Shown here: in pieces, positions 4,815 through 7,228 of the stretch
Numbering within the stretch: position 1 is the first letter of the stretch
How the letters are laid out: every line of letters starts with the position of its first letter
NCBI GenBank assembly: GCA_900549295.1
Contig: URNG01000132.1
Location: 1-7,228, forward strand
DNA length: 7,228 nt
Direction: 5' to 3'
Origin: an uncultured Rhodocyclaceae bacterium
GTDB lineage: Bacteria; Pseudomonadota; Gammaproteobacteria; Burkholderiales; Rhodocyclaceae
Translations under genes and position numbers: made by a program
Notes under the pieces: model-generated
What the model was told of the DNA's origin: nothing
What the model saw: the letters and a program-made list of their open reading frames with translations, nothing else
Database searches by the model: none

Positions 4815-5012
4815 ATGAAATCGAATGTTGGCGGAATTGACCGCGTACTGCGCATTGTGGTGGGCGTCGTGCTTATTGCCTTGGCTGCAACCAATACCGT
4901 GGGCTGGTGGGGTTGGCTTGGGGTGGTGCCACTGCTGACCGGGTTGATGGGCGCTTGCCCGGCCTATCGGCTGTTGGGCTTGAACACCTGCCCATTGAAG
5001 AAAAGCAAGTAA
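4815..5012 (+). CDS. Small DUF2892 inner-membrane protein
   Basis: The 65-residue protein consists of a short basic start (MKSNVGGIDRVLRI), two hydrophobic segments (~12-28 and ~31-48) and a tail with two cysteines, GACPAYRLLGLNTCPLKKSK. The pattern is that of the DUF2892 family, the same module as the membrane part of the YgaP-type protein just upstream; ACPAYRLLG here corresponds to GFCGLARLL there. The start at 4815 is supported by AGGAGA at 4805-4810. It is the last gene of the plus-strand unit, 33 bp after ygaP, and is closed by a strong terminator. A role beside the rhodanese in membrane sulfur handling is inferred; no enzyme activity is known for this family. Confidence 0.85.
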   Translation: MKSNVGGIDRVLRIVVGVVLIALAATNTVGWWGWLGVVPLLTGLMGACPAYRLLGLNTCPLKKSK

Positions 5013-5032
5013 GCCGACCAGTGCCTCAATAC

Positions 5033-5057
5033 AAAGGCCGCCCTCCGGGCGGCCTTT
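5033..5057 (+). terminator. Intrinsic terminator closing the regulator-rhodanese-DUF2892 unit
   Basis: AAAGGCCGCCC (5033-5043) and GGGCGGCCTTT (5047-5057) form an 11-bp perfect stem with a 3-nt loop, 20 bases after the last stop codon. A second T run (TTTT, 5063-5066) follows. The A and T ends of the stem also allow use from the minus strand. Confidence 0.85.
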
Positions 5058-5072
5058 GCCGCTTTTATCGGC

Positions 5073-5166
5073 ATCAATTACGCCGAGATGTTCCTGGGCT
5101 TCATCGACATTGCATCGGTGTATCCGTGCGAACTGGTCAAGAAGGTGCTGGGTCAGTGCCCGACGG
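5073..5166 (+). pseudogene. Remnant of a second radC gene
   Basis: In the plus frame starting at 5073, the peptide INYAEMFLGFIDIASVYP-CELVKKVL matches residues 82-107 of the RadC-family protein encoded at 1831-2340 (IEYAEMFRGTIDSASVYP-RELVKEAL). DNA identity is roughly 80% over ~75 bases, so this is not a recent copy of that gene. Both ends are missing, including the JAMM motif. The match fades after ~5148 into unrelated sequence. The 11-mer GTGCCCGACGG near the end also occurs just downstream of intact radC (2369-2380), which may point to an internal deletion or may be chance. It lies directly after the terminator of the sulfur module. Confidence 0.8.
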
Positions 5167-5227
5167 CTTGGCGTGATGCCTTCGCGCCCCTGAATGCGGC
5201 GACCCGGCCTGTGCCGAATCGCCTCGG

Positions 5228-5536
5228 TCAACGGTGGCTCTCGGTCGGATGGGCTTCCAGCGTTTCGGGCTGTGAAGTTGCCAGCCATTCCATGAGGGTG
5301 TCGATGTCACCGTCCAGTTGATTGCGCGAGGTTTCGGCCATCAAGTACCAGGTCGCGCATCCGTCCGATCCGGCGGCCTTGTTCACCACGGCGTTGAGCT
5401 GCGCGCGCCACCTCAGCAATCGCTGCATTTCATCGCCGACTTGCTGGCGGTCGGTCGTCCAGGTCATCGTGGGCAGGAAGATGCCTCGCGGTGGCGGCAT
5501 GGGCGTTACGGCTTCGGTGTGCGTGTGATCTGACAT
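5228..5536 (-). CDS. Hypothetical protein, 102 residues
   Basis: I do not recognise this protein. It starts MSDHTHTEAVTPMPPPRGIF and continues with a probable helical region (DRQQVGDEMQRLLRWRAQLNA). It then has a segment with CATWYLMAETSRNQL and an acidic, amphipathic end (DGDIDTLMEWL). There is no signal peptide or membrane segment. The ATG at 5536 is preferred over one further upstream because GGAGA lies 8 bases before it (antisense TTTCTCC at 5541-5547). Codon use is GC-rich with a sensible coding pattern, and the opposite strand offers nothing better. It sits alone on the minus strand between the radC remnant and the DUF932 leader, as small cargo of unknown role. Confidence 0.6.
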   Translation of the reverse strand: MSDHTHTEAVTPMPPPRGIFLPTMTWTTDRQQVGDEMQRLLRWRAQLNAVVNKAAGSDGCATWYLMAETSRNQLDGDIDTLMEWLATSQPETLEAHPTESHR

Positions 5537-5797
5537 GCTGTTTCTCCAGAAGTTAGAGATCCCACGGTAGGCATCTGGCTGCAATCGAGCCATCCGAAAT
5601 GTGCGCTATCTATCTGGTGGAGCTTTCGGCATTGGCGCGTTCGGCTGCCATGTCTGTCGATGCAAGCCCCATGAGCTGCCATTGGGCGTCCCCGGCCCCT
5701 GGGAGATGGCCGGTCGCGCTGTCGTGCGCGTGGCGCATCGAGCCGCCTGCGGCGTCTCGCCCCCGTCGGGCTTCCATCGTCCCCTCCCTCCGGTCGG

Positions 5798-5850
5798 CTG
5801 ACGCCTCCGGCCCGGATTTCCAGATCCGGGCCTGCGCGCTTGCGCTTGCC
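5798..5850. repeat. GGCCC/GGGCC hairpin element (copy C)
   Basis: CTGACGCCTCC, then a 9-bp perfect stem GGCCCGGAT-ttccag-ATCCGGGCC (5809-5832), then TGCGCGCT and GCGCTTGCC. The flanking arms match copy A (1588-1629) almost base for base, while the hairpin is longer. Conserved arms around a stem of changed length suggest that the structure itself is kept. Confidence 0.65.
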
Positions 5851-5864
5851 GTGCGGTCGGCACA

Positions 5865-5901
5865 CAGGGAAGGCCGTTGCCATGTCCAGCCGTCTTCCCT
5901 G
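5865..5901. repeat. 8-bp inverted repeat in the DUF932 leader
   Basis: CAGGGAAG (5865-5872) is the exact reverse complement of CTTCCCTG (5894-5901), with a 21-nt loop that contains further partial pairing. No T tract follows. Confidence 0.45.
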
Positions 5902-5941
5902 ACTCCATCACCTTGTCCGCGACTGTAGCCCGCGGCCGTGT

Positions 5942-6016
5942 GCCGTCAAGGCGCGCAGGGCCGTGTCCTCGCTGCGCTGCGGGCCGCACCAACCCTGCGC
6001 TTGTCTCCTTGACGGC
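5942..6016. repeat. Long two-part inverted repeat in the DUF932 leader
   Basis: GCCGTCAAGG (5942-5951) pairs exactly with CCTTGACGGC (6007-6016). Inside it, GCGCAGGG (5953-5960) pairs exactly with CCCTGCGC (5993-6000). The bulge is 1 nt on the left and 6 nt on the right, and the ~30-nt GC-rich apex can pair further. In RNA this would be a stable ~75-nt hairpin about 170 nt before the DUF932 start. Confidence 0.7.
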
Positions 6017-6189
6017 CCCCGTCCACGGGCTCCCTTTCGTCGCGGGCGATGAACTCAGGAAAGACGGTGGCAACAGGGCCAACCGGGTTCCTCGTGCCGA
6101 CCGCACCGAACAGCCGAAAGGCTGGGCTCCGAATCTTGGAATCCGGTGTGCGGTGTGAACAGCAAACCTCTTTTATCAGGAGAAAGACC

Positions 6190-7017
6190 ATGCAACTCGC
6201 ATCCCGCTTCGCTTCCCGTTCCCCTTCGCTGCGCAGCGACTACCCGCTGTCCGATGACCAGATTCGCAGCGTGGCCCCGTCCATCTTCGCGGACGCCCCG
6301 CACGAGAGCCGTTCCGAACGGTACAGCTACATCCCCACCGCCGCCGTCCTGACCGAGCTTCGCAAAGAAGGCTTCCAGCCTTTCATGGTGACGCAAACCC
6401 GCGTGCGCGATGAAGGCAAGCGCGAGCACACCAAACACATGCTACGCCTGCGCCATGCCAGCCAGATCAACGGCGCGGAGGCCAACGAAATCGTGCTACT
6501 GAACTCGCACGACGGCACGAGCAGCTATCAGATGCTGGCCGGAATGTTCCGCTTCGTTTGCAGCAATGGCCTTGTGTGTGGTGACACCGTGGCCGATGTG
6601 CGCGTGCCCCACAAAGGCGACGTGGCCGGTTCCGTCATCGAAGGCGCTTTCGAGGTGTTGAGCGGCTTTGAGCGGGTGAAGGAATCGCGCGACCTGATGC
6701 GTGGCATCACCTTGGACGATGGCGAATCCGAAGTGTTCGCCCGTGCTGCGCTGGCGTTGAAGTACGACGACCCCGACAAGCCCGCGCCCATCACTGAATC
6801 GCAAATCCTGATGCCGCGCCGGTTCGATGACCGCCGCCCCGACCTGTGGAGCGTGTTCAACCGCACGCAGGAGAACTTGACCAAAGGCGGATTGCATGGC
6901 CGCAGCGTCAACGGACGCCGCCAGCAAACCCGACCCGTGCAGGGCATTGATTCCGATGTGCGCCTCAATCGCGCCCTCTGGATTCTGGCCGATGGCCTGC
7001 GCCTGTTGAAAGCCTGA
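6190..7017 (+). CDS. DUF932 domain-containing protein
   Basis: The 275-residue protein has the usual DUF932 landmarks. An N-terminal part ends with RSERYSYIPTAAVLTELRKEGF, then FMVTQTRVRDEGKREHTKHM. These are followed by VLLNSHDGTSSYQ (N105-H107-D108-G109) and MFRFVCSNGLVCG (119-131, with C124 and C130). A helical C-terminal half follows, with a PRRFDDRRPDLWSVFN-RTQENL segment. The family is common on plasmids, phages and integrative elements; its molecular function is not established. The ATG at 6190 has AGGAGA 7 bases upstream and homologues begin about here; the open frame continues upstream to 6049 but that part looks noncoding. The ParB-like gene begins 80 bp downstream in the same direction, an association often seen on conjugative elements, so co-transcription is likely. 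Confidence 0.88.
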   Translation: MQLASRFASRSPSLRSDYPLSDDQIRSVAPSIFADAPHESRSERYSYIPTAAVLTELRKEGFQPFMVTQTRVRDEGKREHTKHMLRLRHASQINGAEANEIVLLNSHDGTSSYQMLAGMFRFVCSNGLVCGDTVADVRVPHKGDVAGSVIEGAFEVLSGFERVKESRDLMRGITLDDGESEVFARAALALKYDDPDKPAPITESQILMPRRFDDRRPDLWSVFNRTQENLTKGGLHGRSVNGRRQQTRPVQGIDSDVRLNRALWILADGLRLLKA

Positions 7018-7038
7018 ATCCCCATGCGGCAGAGGCAG

Positions 7039-7070
7039 GCAGCAGCCTTTGCCGCGTTCTTCGCTGCTGC
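7039..7070 (+). repeat. 8-bp hairpin between the DUF932 and ParB-like genes
   Basis: GCAGCAGC (7039-7046) pairs exactly with GCTGCTGC (7063-7070) around a 16-nt loop. Only ATTTCC follows, so a terminator is doubtful. In mRNA it ends 13 nt before the AAGGAG (7084-7089) of the next gene and could act on stability or translation. Confidence 0.5.
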
Positions 7071-7097
7071 ATTTCCTAACCGCAAGGAGCTATCACC

Positions 7098-7228
7098 ATG
7101 AACGCCATCACCCAAACCGCAGCCCGCGCCATCCAAGCCCCCGCGCTGGAAGCTGCCGACCCGACCAAGAACCTGATTCTGGTTCCGCTGTCGCGGCTGG
7201 TGCTGCGCCCCACGGGCCGCAACGTGCG
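7098..7228 (+). CDS. parB: ParB/RepB-type nuclease-fold protein, N-terminal end only
   Basis: The 43 complete codons begin MNAITQTAARAIQAPALEA and reach NLILVPLSRLVLRPTGRNV before the window ends. The phrase VPLSRLVLRPTGRNV is the start of the ParB N-terminal domain as seen in ParB-like proteins of integrative elements, where the arginine/asparagine-rich continuation (RNVR) follows. The ATG at 7098 has a good AAGGAG 8 bases upstream. The long alanine-rich lead before the domain is usual in these homologues. Whether it works in partition or as a ParB-like nuclease or regulator cannot be told from this part. It lies 80 bp after the DUF932 gene. Confidence 0.75.
   Translation, partial: MNAITQTAARAIQAPALEAADPTKNLILVPLSRLVLRPTGRNV

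Larger units (their letters stand above)
5537..6189. other. 650-bp intergenic region rich in inverted repeats, leader of the DUF932 gene
   Basis: No convincing gene is seen on either strand. Open frames here have no recognisable domains and are Arg/Pro-rich, as expected from GC-rich noncoding DNA. From 5798 on it holds three separate inverted repeats (5809-5832, 5865-5901, 5942-6016) and shorter ones near 6110-6160. It contains GCCGTCAAGG (5942-5951), a 10-mer also present in both leader repeats (1703-1712 and 2494-2503). The ribosome-binding site AGGAGA before the DUF932 ATG marks its right end. Confidence 0.6.

Noticed and set aside
4439..4840. Long alternative-frame open frame over the rhodanese gene
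   Set aside because: It is a GC-rich shadow of the well-supported YgaP-type gene in another frame.
5599..5928. Possible small proteins in the 5537-6189 gap, both strands
   Set aside because: They are Arg/Pro/Cys-rich, lack ribosome-binding sites and domains, and run through inverted repeats.
6049..6189. 47 extra N-terminal codons before the DUF932 ATG at 6190
   Set aside because: There is no ribosome-binding site upstream of 6049. The ATG at 6190 has a strong one and fits the family start.
374..7228. Insertion sequence or transposon ends around the sulfur module
   Set aside because: I found no transposase and no matching terminal inverted repeats or target duplications near 2975 or 5070.

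Overview
Almost all of this window (about 374-7228) is GC-rich proteobacterial accessory DNA, probably part of an integrative conjugative element or conjugative plasmid. The evidence is the gene set: a DUF1016 nuclease, a RadC-family JAB protein, DUF2958, DUF932 and the start of a ParB-like protein. These families often travel together on such elements in Pseudomonas, Xanthomonas and Comamonadaceae-type hosts. The first ~350 bases are foreign to it. They hold half of a tRNA-Pro(TGG), a bidirectional terminator and the last 45 codons of a Firmicutes-like histidine kinase, all read on the minus strand. The two parts meet at a run of 10 G followed by 11 C (353-373), which I read as a chimeric assembly join.

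Layout: (1) 1-353, Firmicutes-like flank. (2) 374-1504, DUF1016/YhcG-type nuclease lacking its first few codons and carrying two palindromic repeats inside the gene. (3) 1505-2971, two single-gene units, RadC-family protein then DUF2958 protein, each preceded by a copy of a ~150 bp structured leader repeat and a short GGCCC/GGGCC hairpin. (4) 2972-5070, a self-contained sulfur/persulfide module. Minus-strand genes for an AhpD-like carboxymuconolactone decarboxylase family protein and a DsrE family protein face away from plus-strand genes for a YgaV/BigR-type ArsR regulator, a YgaP-type membrane rhodanese and a small DUF2892 membrane protein. (5) 5073-5166, remnant of a second radC. (6) 5228-5536, a minus-strand gene of unknown function. 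(7) 5537-6189, a long leader rich in inverted repeats. (8) 6190-7228, DUF932 protein, then the ParB-like protein cut by the window end.

The sulfur module looks like one regulon. The regulator has two cysteines (C35, C102) placed like the redox pair of SqrR/BigR/YgaV. The 143 bp divergent intergenic region contains two good sigma70-type promoters facing each other, with two TTAG-N6-CTAA palindromes lying on and between their -10 boxes. A persulfide-sensitive repressor there would control both transcription units. The module sits between an intact radC unit and a diverged radC fragment, so it appears to be cargo acquired by the element.

The points most worth following are the repeated structured leaders in front of element genes, the palindromes inside the DUF1016 gene, the face-to-face promoter/operator design, and the assembly join at the left end.
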